From contig SOIC01000057.1 of the NCBI GenBank assembly GCA_004377275.1, forward strand, positions 1 to 12,735: a stretch of DNA of 12,735 bases, read 5' to 3'. The stretch comes from Dehalococcoidia bacterium. GTDB taxonomy: Bacteria; Chloroflexota; Dehalococcoidia; E44-bin15. Below the pieces are notes generated by a model. The model was not told where the DNA came from. It was given only the letters and a program-made list of their open reading frames with translations, and did not search any database. How positions within the stretch are numbered: the stretch's first letter is position 1; every line of letters begins with the position of its first letter. Position numbers and translations under genes: made by a program. This document shows, one piece after another, positions 1-6,072 of this stretch.

Positions 1-93
1 GACGATAGGCTATCACCGATATATCTGAGCGATAACTTTTTTCTACCCTTACGCTGTGGTATAAAAGGAAACCCACAGTTCCCTAAAAGGCGA

Positions 94-122
94 TTTACAT
101 TGAGCAGAACATTTGCTATATT
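94..122 (+). promoter_or_regulatory. Predicted sigma-A-type promoter for tsaD
   Basis: TTTACA (94-99) and TATATT (117-122) are separated by exactly 17 bases, and each hexamer matches the vegetative consensus at five of six positions. Transcription would begin near 129, giving a leader of about 30 bases before the tsaD ATG at 158. This is a visual match only. The first 93 bases hold no gene I can support: one frame stays open but has no start and resembles nothing I recognise. Confidence 0.5.
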
Positions 123-157
123 GCCATGGGGCAAAAAAGGGCGAACGGGGCGAAAAA

Positions 158-1204
158 ATGAAAATCCTTGGCATCGAAACCTCCTGCGATGAAACAGCCG
201 CCGCCGTGGTCCGGGATGGTAGGGAGATCCTCTCCAACCTGATCGCCTCCCAGGTAGACCTCCACTCCCGCTATGGAGGCATCGTGCCAGAGGTGGCCTC
301 CCGCCAGCACCTGCTCACTGCCATCCCCATCATCTCAGAGGCAATGGCTCAGGCCCAAACCCATTGGAGCGACCTGGATGCTATCGCGGTGACCAGCGGG
401 CCGGGGCTCGCCGGCTCCCTCCTTGTCGGGGTGAACATCGCCAAGGCCATCGCCCTGGCCCAGGGTCTCCCCCTAGTTGGCATCAACCACCTGGAGGGCC
501 ACATCTATGCTAACTGGCTTGAGGGAAGCACCCCTGATCTCCCCGCTATCTGCCTCATCGTCTCCGGGGGACACAGCGACCTACTCCTGATGAGGGGGCA
601 TGGCGACTATCAACCCCTGGGGAGAACCAGAGATGATGCCGCTGGCGAAGCATTCGATAAGGTGGCCCGGATCCTGGAGCTGGGCTACCCCGGCGGTCCC
701 GCCATAGAGCAGGCCGCCGGCGAAGGCAATGGCGCGCGCTACCGCCTGCCCCGCGCCTGGCTCAAAGACAGCGACGACTTCAGCTTCAGCGGACTGAAGA
801 CCGCGGTGCTCCGCCTCGCAGCACAAAAGAGCGCGAAGGGTGAGGAGAGCGGAGAGGCGGTAGAAGACACACGATCAGAAATTGAGATACGTCTCGAAAA
901 GGTTGAAAAAGCCGATATCGCCGCCAGCTTTCAGCAGGCGGTGGTCGATGTTCTGGTCACTAAAACGGTGGCCGCAGCAAAGCGGCTAGGTGCCCATCAG
1001 ATCCTCCTCGGTGGCGGCGTCGCCGCAAACCTCCTCCTACGCCGCACGATGACCGAGCGCTCCCCCATCCCCATACTAATCCCCAGCCCCATCCTGTGCA
1101 CCGATAACGCCGCCATGATCGCCTCCTGTTGCTACTTCCGCCTCACCGCGGGCAAACGCTCAGGCTGGGATCTCGATATCGCGCCCAACCTCAGGCTGGG
1201 ATAA
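158..1204 (+). CDS. tsaD: tRNA N6-adenosine threonylcarbamoyltransferase TsaD
   Basis: TsaD (YgjD/Kae1/Qri7 family) transfers the threonylcarbamoyl group from TC-AMP to A37 of ANN-decoding tRNAs, working in the cytoplasm with TsaB and TsaE. The 348-residue product is close to the usual 335-345. The N-terminal MKILGIETSCDET is the family's ASKHA nucleotide-binding signature. The metal ligands are visible as HLEGH (His111 and His115) and CTDNA (Asp316). SGGHS (136-140), GEAFDK (163-168) and FSGLKT (210-215) are also conserved. I chose the ATG at 158 because homologs begin MxILGIETS and GGGG lies 7 bases upstream; the in-frame ATG at 113 would add 15 atypical residues. A charged stretch at about residues 223-252 is longer than in the E. 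coli protein. tsaB and tsaE are not in the window. Confidence 0.97.
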   Translation: MKILGIETSCDETAAAVVRDGREILSNLIASQVDLHSRYGGIVPEVASRQHLLTAIPIISEAMAQAQTHWSDLDAIAVTSGPGLAGSLLVGVNIAKAIALAQGLPLVGINHLEGHIYANWLEGSTPDLPAICLIVSGGHSDLLLMRGHGDYQPLGRTRDDAAGEAFDKVARILELGYPGGPAIEQAAGEGNGARYRLPRAWLKDSDDFSFSGLKTAVLRLAAQKSAKGEESGEAVEDTRSEIEIRLEKVEKADIAASFQQAVVDVLVTKTVAAAKRLGAHQILLGGGVAANLLLRRTMTERSPIPILIPSPILCTDNAAMIASCCYFRLTAGKRSGWDLDIAPNLRLG

Positions 1205-1327
1205 AGCCTCCGATGCCAAAAAGCGCTTTAGTGAGATAAAGCAATCTTCAAAGAAGTTATTGGGAGTAAAATGGCATATAATCATGTTTCAGTGCCCGAC
1301 ATTTGTTATAAAGAGCTATCTACTCAC

Positions 1328-1359
1328 TTGCGGCATCAAGCAATCTAGGCTACTATAAT
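1328..1359 (+). promoter_or_regulatory. Predicted promoter of groES-groEL
   Basis: A perfect TATAAT lies at 1354-1359, immediately before the CIRCE operator, so transcription would start inside the operator at about 1366. The best -35 candidate is TTGCGG (1328-1333), but the spacer is 20 bases and therefore long. The -10 is convincing and the -35 is not. A second TATAAT occurs at 1277-1282 without a good -35. The spacer between tsaD and groES otherwise shows only a weak 6-bp hairpin (1225-1242) with no T-run, so read-through from tsaD is possible. Confidence 0.55.
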
Positions 1360-1386
1360 TTAGCACTCTCATGACGAGACTGCTAA
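1360..1386 (+). promoter_or_regulatory. CIRCE operator (HrcA binding site)
   Basis: TTAGCACTC (1360-1368), a 9-base spacer and GACTGCTAA (1378-1386) match the CIRCE inverted repeat TTAGCACTC-N9-GAGTGCTAA at 17 of 18 arm positions. The single difference is C for G at the third base of the right arm. In many bacteria the repressor HrcA binds this site and is released during heat shock when GroEL is occupied. Its position directly behind the -10 and 1 base before the groES Shine-Dalgarno is typical. hrcA is not in the window. Confidence 0.93.
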
Positions 1387-1399
1387 TAGGAGGTTAAGC

Positions 1400-1693
1400 G
1401 TGGCAATCAAGTTACAGCCGTTAGGAGACCGGGTGGTGGTGCGGCCTTCAGGCGAGGAAGAGGTAACCAAAGGTGGCATTATACTGCCCGATACCGCAAA
1501 GGAGAAGCCGCAGCGTGGCGTGGTCATCGCAGTGGGCCCAGGGAGGTTAGATGAGGAGGGCAAGCGGGTCCCCATGGAGGTGAAGAAGGGCGACAAGGTG
1601 ATCTACTCCAAGTATGCCGGCAGTGAGATCAAGCAGGACGATGAAGAGGTGTTGATCCTGCGGGAAAGCGATATCCTGGCTAAGTTCAGCTAA
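1400..1693 (+). CDS. groES: Co-chaperonin GroES
   Basis: GroES forms the heptameric lid that closes the GroEL folding chamber in the cytoplasm. The 97-residue product has the family's normal length. The N-terminal IKLQPLGDRVVVRP is characteristic. The mobile loop at about 20-36 carries IIL (27-29), the hydrophobic tripeptide that docks on GroEL, and VGPG (45-48) lies in the roof-loop region. The start is GTG, 6 bases behind a strong AGGAGG (1388-1393). groEL follows 14 bases later, so the two are one operon under the CIRCE operator. No irregularities are seen. Confidence 0.98.
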   Translation: MAIKLQPLGDRVVVRPSGEEEVTKGGIILPDTAKEKPQRGVVIAVGPGRLDEEGKRVPMEVKKGDKVIYSKYAGSEIKQDDEEVLILRESDILAKFS

Positions 1694-1707
1694 TTGAAGG
1701 AGGGGAA

Positions 1708-3315
1708 ATGGCAAAACAGATAGCGTACAATGAGGATGCAAGGCGACATCTCAAGATTGGTATGGATGCCCTTGCCGATGCGGTTAAGATCACTCTTGGC
1801 CCCAAGGGGCGCAATGTAGTGCTGGATAAAAGGTTCGGACCGCCTACCATCACCAACGATGGCGTCACCATAGCCAAGGAGATCGAACTGGAGGAGCCCT
1901 TCGAGAACATCGGGGCGCAATTGATCAAGGAGGTGGCCACCAAGACCAATGATGTCGCCGGCGATGGCACCACCACCGCTACCGTGCTTGCCCAGGCGAT
2001 GCTTCATGAGGGGATGAAGAATGTGGCTGCCGGGGCTAACCCCATGGCGATAAAGAAGGGCATTGAGAAGGCCACGGCGACCATCCTCGACGCGCTCAAG
2101 AAAATGAGCACTCCGGTGACCACCAAGGCGCATGTGTCACAGGTGGCATCCATCTCCGCAGCCGATGAAGAGATCGGAGATCTAATCGCCGAGGTCATGG
2201 AGAAGGTAGGCAAGGATGGGGTGATCACCGTTGAGGAAGGGAAGGGGATAAAGTTCGAGACGGAGTATGTTGAGGGGATGCAGATCGACCGCGGCTACAT
2301 CTCCCCCTACTTCGTCACCAGCCCGGAGAGGATGGAGGCAGAGATCGAGGACCCCTATATCCTGATCACCGATAAGAAGATCTCCGCAGTCGCCGACATG
2401 CTGCCCGCCCTGGAGAAGGTACTTCAGGTGACCAAGAACCTGGTTGTTATCGCTGAGGATGTAGACGGTGAGGCACTTGCCACCCTGGTGGTCAATAAGC
2501 TAAGGGGCACCATTAATTGCCTGACGGTCAAGGCGCCGGGCTTCGGCGATCGCCGCAAGGCGATGCTGGAGGATATGGCCATCCTCACCGGGGGCGCGGT
2601 GGTCACCGAGGAGCTGGGCCGAAAGCTCGATTCTGTCACTATTGATGACCTGGGCCGGGCCAGAAAGGTAGTTTCCACTAAAGAGGAAACCACCATTATC
2701 GAAGGCAAGGGCTCGGATGAGGCAATTGAGGCACGGATCAAGCAAATCAAGACCCTTATAGAGGATACTACCTCCGATTTCGATAAGGAGAAACTCCAGG
2801 AGCGCCTGGCCAAGCTCGCCGGGGGTGTTGCCGTGATCAAGGTGGGGGCAGCCACCGAGGTGGAGCTCAAGGAGAAGAAACACCGCGTCGAGGATGCCCT
2901 GTCCGCAACCAGGGCCGCGGTGGAGGAGGGCATTGTCCCCGGGGGCGGGGTTGCCTTCATTAACTCCATCACCACCCTCGATAAGTTAAAGGTAGAGGGC
3001 GACGAGAGCACCGGCGTCGCTATTGTACGCCGCTCTCTGGAGGAGCCTCTGCGGATGATCGCCCAGAACGCCGGCAGAGAGGGCTCGGTGGTGGTAAATA
3101 CCGTTAAGGAGAGCAAGACGGGCATCGGTTATGACGCCCTGCGCGACGATTACGCCAACATGAAGCAGCGCGGGATCATCGACCCGGCAAAGGTGGTCAG
3201 GGCGGAGCTGGAAAATGCAGCCAGCATCGCCGCCATGGTGCTCACCACAGAGTCCCTGATCACTGACATCAAGGAGAAAGAGAAAGCCATGCCGCCTGCG
3301 ATGCCCGAATATTAA
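1708..3315 (+). CDS. groEL: Chaperonin GroEL (Hsp60)
   Basis: GroEL is the ATP-driven, double-ring chaperonin that encloses unfolded proteins together with GroES. The 535 residues cover the full equatorial-intermediate-apical arrangement. The nucleotide-binding GPKGRNV (31-37) and GDGTTT (85-90) are present. The acidic residues equivalent to E. coli Asp52, Asp87 and Asp398 appear as Asp51, Asp86 and Asp396 (in RVEDAL). GGGVAF (412-417) is also conserved. A strong AAGGAGGGG precedes the ATG. The C-terminus ends in a short Met/Pro tail (AMPPAMPEY) rather than the GGM repeat of many GroELs. It is cotranscribed with groES and followed by a clear terminator. Confidence 0.99.
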   Translation: MAKQIAYNEDARRHLKIGMDALADAVKITLGPKGRNVVLDKRFGPPTITNDGVTIAKEIELEEPFENIGAQLIKEVATKTNDVAGDGTTTATVLAQAMLHEGMKNVAAGANPMAIKKGIEKATATILDALKKMSTPVTTKAHVSQVASISAADEEIGDLIAEVMEKVGKDGVITVEEGKGIKFETEYVEGMQIDRGYISPYFVTSPERMEAEIEDPYILITDKKISAVADMLPALEKVLQVTKNLVVIAEDVDGEALATLVVNKLRGTINCLTVKAPGFGDRRKAMLEDMAILTGGAVVTEELGRKLDSVTIDDLGRARKVVSTKEETTIIEGKGSDEAIEARIKQIKTLIEDTTSDFDKEKLQERLAKLAGGVAVIKVGAATEVELKEKKHRVEDALSATRAAVEEGIVPGGGVAFINSITTLDKLKVEGDESTGVAIVRRSLEEPLRMIAQNAGREGSVVVNTVKESKTGIGYDALRDDYANMKQRGIIDPAKVVRAELENAASIAAMVLTTESLITDIKEKEKAMPPAMPEY

Positions 3316-3330
3316 AACAAGCTGGTTAGC

Positions 3331-3370
3331 AAATCGTAGCTACGGCCCAAAGACCGTAGCTACGATTTTT
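3331..3370 (+). terminator. Rho-independent terminator of groES-groEL
   Basis: A perfect 15-bp stem (3331-3345 paired with 3354-3368) with an 8-base loop CCCAAAGA ends in a run of five T (3366-3370), starting 16 bases after the groEL stop. Each arm also contains the self-complementary decamer CGTAGCTACG, so the DNA could form alternative structures. On the minus strand the stem is followed only by TTTGC, so termination of the facing M16 transcript would be weaker. Confidence 0.9.
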
Positions 3371-3425
3371 ATGGGTAACTTACGCGGGGGTCAAAGCTGG
3401 ATGAGCAAAACCTGCGTATCAGTTT

Positions 3426-3444
3426 AAAGCTTGAGAAGCTTTTT
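3426..3444 (+). terminator. Possible second, weak hairpin terminator
   Basis: AAAGCTT (3426-3432) and AAGCTTT (3436-3442) form a 7-bp stem with a 3-base loop, ending in a T-run at 3440-3444. The stem is AT-rich and lies about 60 bases beyond the main groEL terminator. It could be a back-up terminator or chance. The rest of the 237-base convergent spacer (3316-3552) shows no gene. Confidence 0.3.
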
Positions 3445-3550
3445 CGCCATTCTGCTCCTAGGCAACATATCAAAGGGTTGAGTTAAAATAAACCACCTTG
3501 TTTTCCGAAATGTGGATTTTCCCTTCTTACACACAGTGTAGAGGACGAAA

Positions 3551-3574
3551 AATCACAACCGTAAAGAGCGAAAA
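3551..3574 (+). repeat. Short relative of the leader repeat, at the 3' end of the M16 gene
   Basis: These 24 bases match the leader element upstream of holB (7501-7524) at 20 of 24 positions, and their first 11 bases are identical to the element upstream of the MBL gene (5211-5221). Here the element lies on the opposite strand to the gene and includes the M16 stop codon and the codons for its last residues. A second copy of GAGGACGAAAA lies just before it (3541-3551), like a partial tandem unit. It may be a decayed repeat or a partly chance match. Confidence 0.4.
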
Positions 3575-4815
3575 AGGCGATCCTCACCATTGACCGGACC
3601 AACGATGGCCAGGTTAAGCTTCTCGGTTAGGAGCAACTGAGCGGCCACCCGCTTTAGATCTTGAGGGGTAATGGCATCGATTATCGAGGCTATCTCATCC
3701 ACCGTGCGGATCTGCCCGGTAAGCAGCTCCTGACCTCCCATCCAGCCGGCAACACTCCTGGTATCCTCCATACGAAGCAGCAGGCGTCCCTTGGTCAACT
3801 CCTTAGCCTTGGTAAGCTCAAGGGCGGGGACCTCATCTTTGAGGCGAGCAAGCTCCTCAAGGATGACCGCGACAGTGTCAGTAACCCGCTTTGGGTCCAC
3901 CCCGGCATAGATGGTGATCGCCCCCGAGTCAAGGAAGTGGTCCACATAGCTATGGATATCGTAGGCCAGCCCTCGCCGCTCGCGAATCTCCAGATATAGG
4001 CGGCTGCTCATCCCCTCGCCCAATATCACGTTCAAAATGTCCAGATTGAACCGATCGGGGTGAGCGATAGAGAGGCCCCGTACCGCCAGGCTGATGTGAG
4101 CTTGCTCGGTGACCCTCCGCTCAATACGGAGGCGGGGTTCCTCCTGGCGGTCCTCAGCGGGAGAGGGGGGATGCAGGGTAGCCACCGCCCACTGGTCCAA
4201 GACCTCGCTCATACGCGACAAGACCTCCTCATGGCTAATGTCACCGGCAACGCTGAGCACCGTATTATTGGGCACATACTGGCGACTCATGTAGCCCAGA
4301 AGCATCTCTCGACTCAGGGCACTTACCGTCTCCTTGCTCCCGGCAATATCACGCCCCAGTGGCTGAGCCGGCCAGACCACTTCATCGATAAGCAGATTCA
4401 CTCGATGCTGGGGTGAATCCATGCTCTCATTAATCTCCTCGATAATGACGCCGCGCTCCCGCTCTATATCCTGAGCATCGAACCTGGAATTGCGGAGTAT
4501 ATCGACCGTCAGGTCTAACGCGAGAGGAAAGTGGGTGCGAGCCACCTTGCACCAGTAGACGGTGAACTCCTTATCGGTGCCCCCATTGAGCATGCCACCC
4601 ACCCCCTCGATAGCCTCGGCAATCTCCTTCGCGGTAGCGCGGCGCTGGGTCCCCTTAAAGCAAAGGTGCTCAATGAAGTGGGATGTTCCCGCCTCTTCCT
4701 CCCTCTCGTAGCGCGAGCCAGCGCCGATGAAGATATTGATACACACCGCGCGGGTATGGGGCATAGCACCGGTGATCACACGTAGCCCATTACCCAGAAC
4801 ACTCTTCTGATACAC
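3553..4815 (-). CDS. M16-family zinc metallopeptidase (MPP/PqqL-like)
   Basis: This is a single-unit M16B-type peptidase of about 420 residues. With the first residue at the GTG at 4815, the inverted zinc motif is HFIEH (His46, Glu49, His50). The third ligand is Glu127 in ERGVIIEEI, 76 residues after His50, which is the standard HxxEH-X76-E spacing. EHLCFKGT (49-56) and GGMLNGGTDKEFTVY (73-87) are family hallmarks, and the second half contains the substrate-binding M16_C domain (about 165-345). No signal peptide is seen, so it is probably cytoplasmic. I prefer the GTG at 4815 because GAGG lies 6 bases upstream, homologs begin near YQKSVLGNGLRV, and a consensus promoter sits just before it. 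The open frame extends to a GTG at 4926, but that start has no Shine-Dalgarno. The substrate is unknown; relatives process peptides or pre-proteins. Confidence 0.92.
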   Translation of the reverse strand: MYQKSVLGNGLRVITGAMPHTRAVCINIFIGAGSRYEREEEAGTSHFIEHLCFKGTQRRATAKEIAEAIEGVGGMLNGGTDKEFTVYWCKVARTHFPLALDLTVDILRNSRFDAQDIERERGVIIEEINESMDSPQHRVNLLIDEVVWPAQPLGRDIAGSKETVSALSREMLLGYMSRQYVPNNTVLSVAGDISHEEVLSRMSEVLDQWAVATLHPPSPAEDRQEEPRLRIERRVTEQAHISLAVRGLSIAHPDRFNLDILNVILGEGMSSRLYLEIRERRGLAYDIHSYVDHFLDSGAITIYAGVDPKRVTDTVAVILEELARLKDEVPALELTKAKELTKGRLLLRMEDTRSVAGWMGGQELLTGQIRTVDEIASIIDAITPQDLKRVAAQLLLTEKLNLAIVGPVNGEDRLFRSLRL

Positions 4816-4831
4816 CGCAAACCTCAGGCAA

Positions 4832-4860
4832 ATTCTAGTCCCCTCACCTACCCCTGTCAA
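4832..4860 (-). promoter_or_regulatory. Strong predicted sigma-A promoter for the M16 peptidase
   Basis: On the minus strand TTGACA (4860-4855) and TAGAAT (4837-4832) are separated by exactly 17 bases; the -35 is perfect and the -10 matches five of six. Transcription would begin near 4825, at the Shine-Dalgarno itself (GAGG, 4825-4822), giving a leader of only about 10 bases before the GTG at 4815. This rules against the longer open frame that begins upstream of the promoter. Confidence 0.75.
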
Positions 4861-5066
4861 CTTGCAGCGGTTATCTCGTTCAGATAGAATGGTGACACTT
4901 TCCCTCCCGGCAAGAGCCTCTTTCACTCGTCATAGCTGGCGAATACGAAGAATCTCATCACCTCCCATCTTCCCCCGAGATTGCTTCCCCCGATATATCG
5001 AGGTCGCAACGACAAAAAAATAGGGAGAAGCAATGTGCCTCAAATCACCCGGACGAGTGCAATCGG

Positions 5067-5095
5067 TTGACTTTGAACTGCCCAATTGCTAATAT
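5067..5095 (+). promoter_or_regulatory. Predicted promoter for the MBL-lysA unit
   Basis: TTGACT (5067-5072) is a five-of-six -35 match, followed after 17 bases by TAATAT (5090-5095), a four-of-six -10 match. Transcription would start near 5102, leaving a leader of about 140 bases before the MBL start at 5242. The leader contains the repeat shared with the holB leader. Confidence 0.45.
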
Positions 5096-5183
5096 GAAAC
5101 AACAGCCTGAAGGGTGAGGGCTGGAAGTGGCGGGAGAGCGAAGAGGCGAATTTTTCGCACAATAGATATTTTGAGGATAGGAT

Positions 5184-5241
5184 ATGAAAACAGAAGCAGC
5201 AGTCTTTTCAAATCACAACCGCAAAGGACAAAAAGCGAAGA
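5184..5241 (+). repeat. Leader repeat, copy upstream of the MBL gene
   Basis: The last 40 bases before the coding region (5201-5240) align without gaps to 7491-7530 upstream of holB, with 32 identities. Allowing one 6-base gap, similarity reaches back to ATGAAAACA at 5184 (GTGAAAACA at 7480). The core ATCACAACCGCAAAGGACAA contains AAAGGA, the only Shine-Dalgarno-like sequence near the MBL start, although it lies 13 bases away. It may be a dispersed intergenic repeat or a shared translation leader. Confidence 0.5.
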
Positions 5242-6072
5242 ATGGATATTGCCCAGGGCATTCACGCCATCCCGGCGGAGATAGATCACCTTTTGGGATC
5301 TTATGCGCCCCAGGTCTATCTTGTAGTCGGTGGTGAGGGGGCCCTCATCGACTCAGGATACGGCGATGAGAGGTCGGTCAGTTCCCGGGTAGATTATGTA
5401 AATGCCTTCGCCGGATTGAGGCTCGCCTATATCGTGATCACTCATGCCCATCCCGACCATATCAGTGGGGCGGTGAGGCTCCGAGAAAAAACGGGGGCCA
5501 AGATTGTCCTTCACTCCGTGGAGCAAACCGATATCGCGGTGGATAAAGTGGTGGCGGAGGGCGATATTATCTCCCTTAATGGCATCGACCTTGAGGTCGT
5601 CCATACCCCTGGGCACAACCCGGGGCACATCTGCCTTTACATGAGAAAAGAAAGGATCATGTTCTCCGGCGACCACGTTCTGGGCCAGAGCACGACGGTG
5701 ATACAGCCGCCTAAGGGAGATATGGCACAGTATATTGATTCCTTGAGGAAGCTCCTCGGTTACGATATTGATCTGATCCTCCCTGGACATGGCCCCGCGC
5801 TAAGGGAGCCGCGACGAAGGGTGGAGGAGCTGATCCAGCACCGCCTGGAGCGCGAGGAGCAGGTAATCGCCGGGTTACGCCATGGGAAGGCTACGGTAAA
5901 GGAGTTGGCGGCCGAGATCTATCCCGAGCTAGCTGGCTTCGTCTATGAATTAGCCAAAGGACAGGTATACGCCCATCTGATAAAGCTGGAGAGGGATGGG
6001 AAGGCATCCTCGCAGGGAAGTGGCGAGGATGCCCGCTATAAACTAGCCCTCCAAAGAGGGAGATATGCTTAG
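5242..6072 (+). CDS. LACTB2-like metallo-beta-lactamase-fold hydrolase
   Basis: This is a 276-residue metallo-beta-lactamase-fold protein with a C-terminal winged-helix extension, the layout of the LACTB2 / BLACT_WH group. The metal site is complete: THAHPDH gives His68, His70, Asp72 and His73, TPGH gives His125, SGD gives Asp144, and PGHGP gives His183. Residues 190-270 are charged and helical, ending in the predicted winged helix (about 215-268). Animal LACTB2 is an endoribonuclease; bacterial members are mostly uncharacterised, so RNase or thioesterase/glyoxalase-like activity are both possible. MDIAQGIHAIP is a typical family start, supporting the ATG at 5242 despite a distant AAAGGA. It overlaps lysA by 8 bases, implying cotranscription and translational coupling. 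No signal peptide is seen. Confidence 0.9.
   Translation: MDIAQGIHAIPAEIDHLLGSYAPQVYLVVGGEGALIDSGYGDERSVSSRVDYVNAFAGLRLAYIVITHAHPDHISGAVRLREKTGAKIVLHSVEQTDIAVDKVVAEGDIISLNGIDLEVVHTPGHNPGHICLYMRKERIMFSGDHVLGQSTTVIQPPKGDMAQYIDSLRKLLGYDIDLILPGHGPALREPRRRVEELIQHRLEREEQVIAGLRHGKATVKELAAEIYPELAGFVYELAKGQVYAHLIKLERDGKASSQGSGEDARYKLALQRGRYA

Larger units (their letters stand above)
4816..5241. other. Divergent intergenic region between the M16 peptidase and MBL genes
   Basis: These 426 bases hold no gene I can support. They contain the M16 promoter (4832-4860, leftward) and a probable promoter for the MBL-lysA unit (5067-5095, rightward). Two copies of CTTCCCCCGA (4969-4978 and 4984-4993) lie 15 bases apart, the second running into the palindrome CGATATATCG (4991-5000). 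A purine-rich stretch (about 5108-5145), a small GCGAA/TTCGC hairpin (5146-5158) and the leader repeat (5184-5241) follow. A 50-codon reading frame with a good Shine-Dalgarno starts at 5184 and overlaps the MBL start. No known riboswitch or RNA was recognised. Confidence 0.6.

Noticed and set aside
113..157. Longer tsaD start at 113
   Set aside because: It adds 15 residues unlike any TsaD N-terminus and would place the start upstream of the predicted transcription start; the ATG at 158 fits the family and has GGGG 7 bases upstream.
1225..1242. Hairpin GCTTTA/TAAAGC after tsaD as a terminator
   Set aside because: The stem is only 6 bp and is followed by CAATCTT rather than a T-run.
2424..3125. 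Long antisense open frame within groEL (233 codons)
   Set aside because: It is a mirror of the codon pattern of groEL; its composition is Ser/Thr/Pro/Arg-rich and it has no recognisable domain.
5001..5040. A further decayed copy of the leader repeat (TCGCAAC, GACAAAAA, GCAATGTG)
   Set aside because: The matches are short and need several gaps, so they are not distinguishable from chance.
5033..5092. A 19-residue reading frame with a good AGGGAG ribosome site in the divergent spacer
   Set aside because: Its end overlaps the predicted MBL promoter, it resembles nothing known and it is short enough to occur by chance.
5102..5241. A lysine riboswitch in the leader of the MBL-lysA unit
   Set aside because: There are GAGG-type purine stretches, but the five-helix L-box layout and its conserved core could not be assembled, and lysA is not the first gene.
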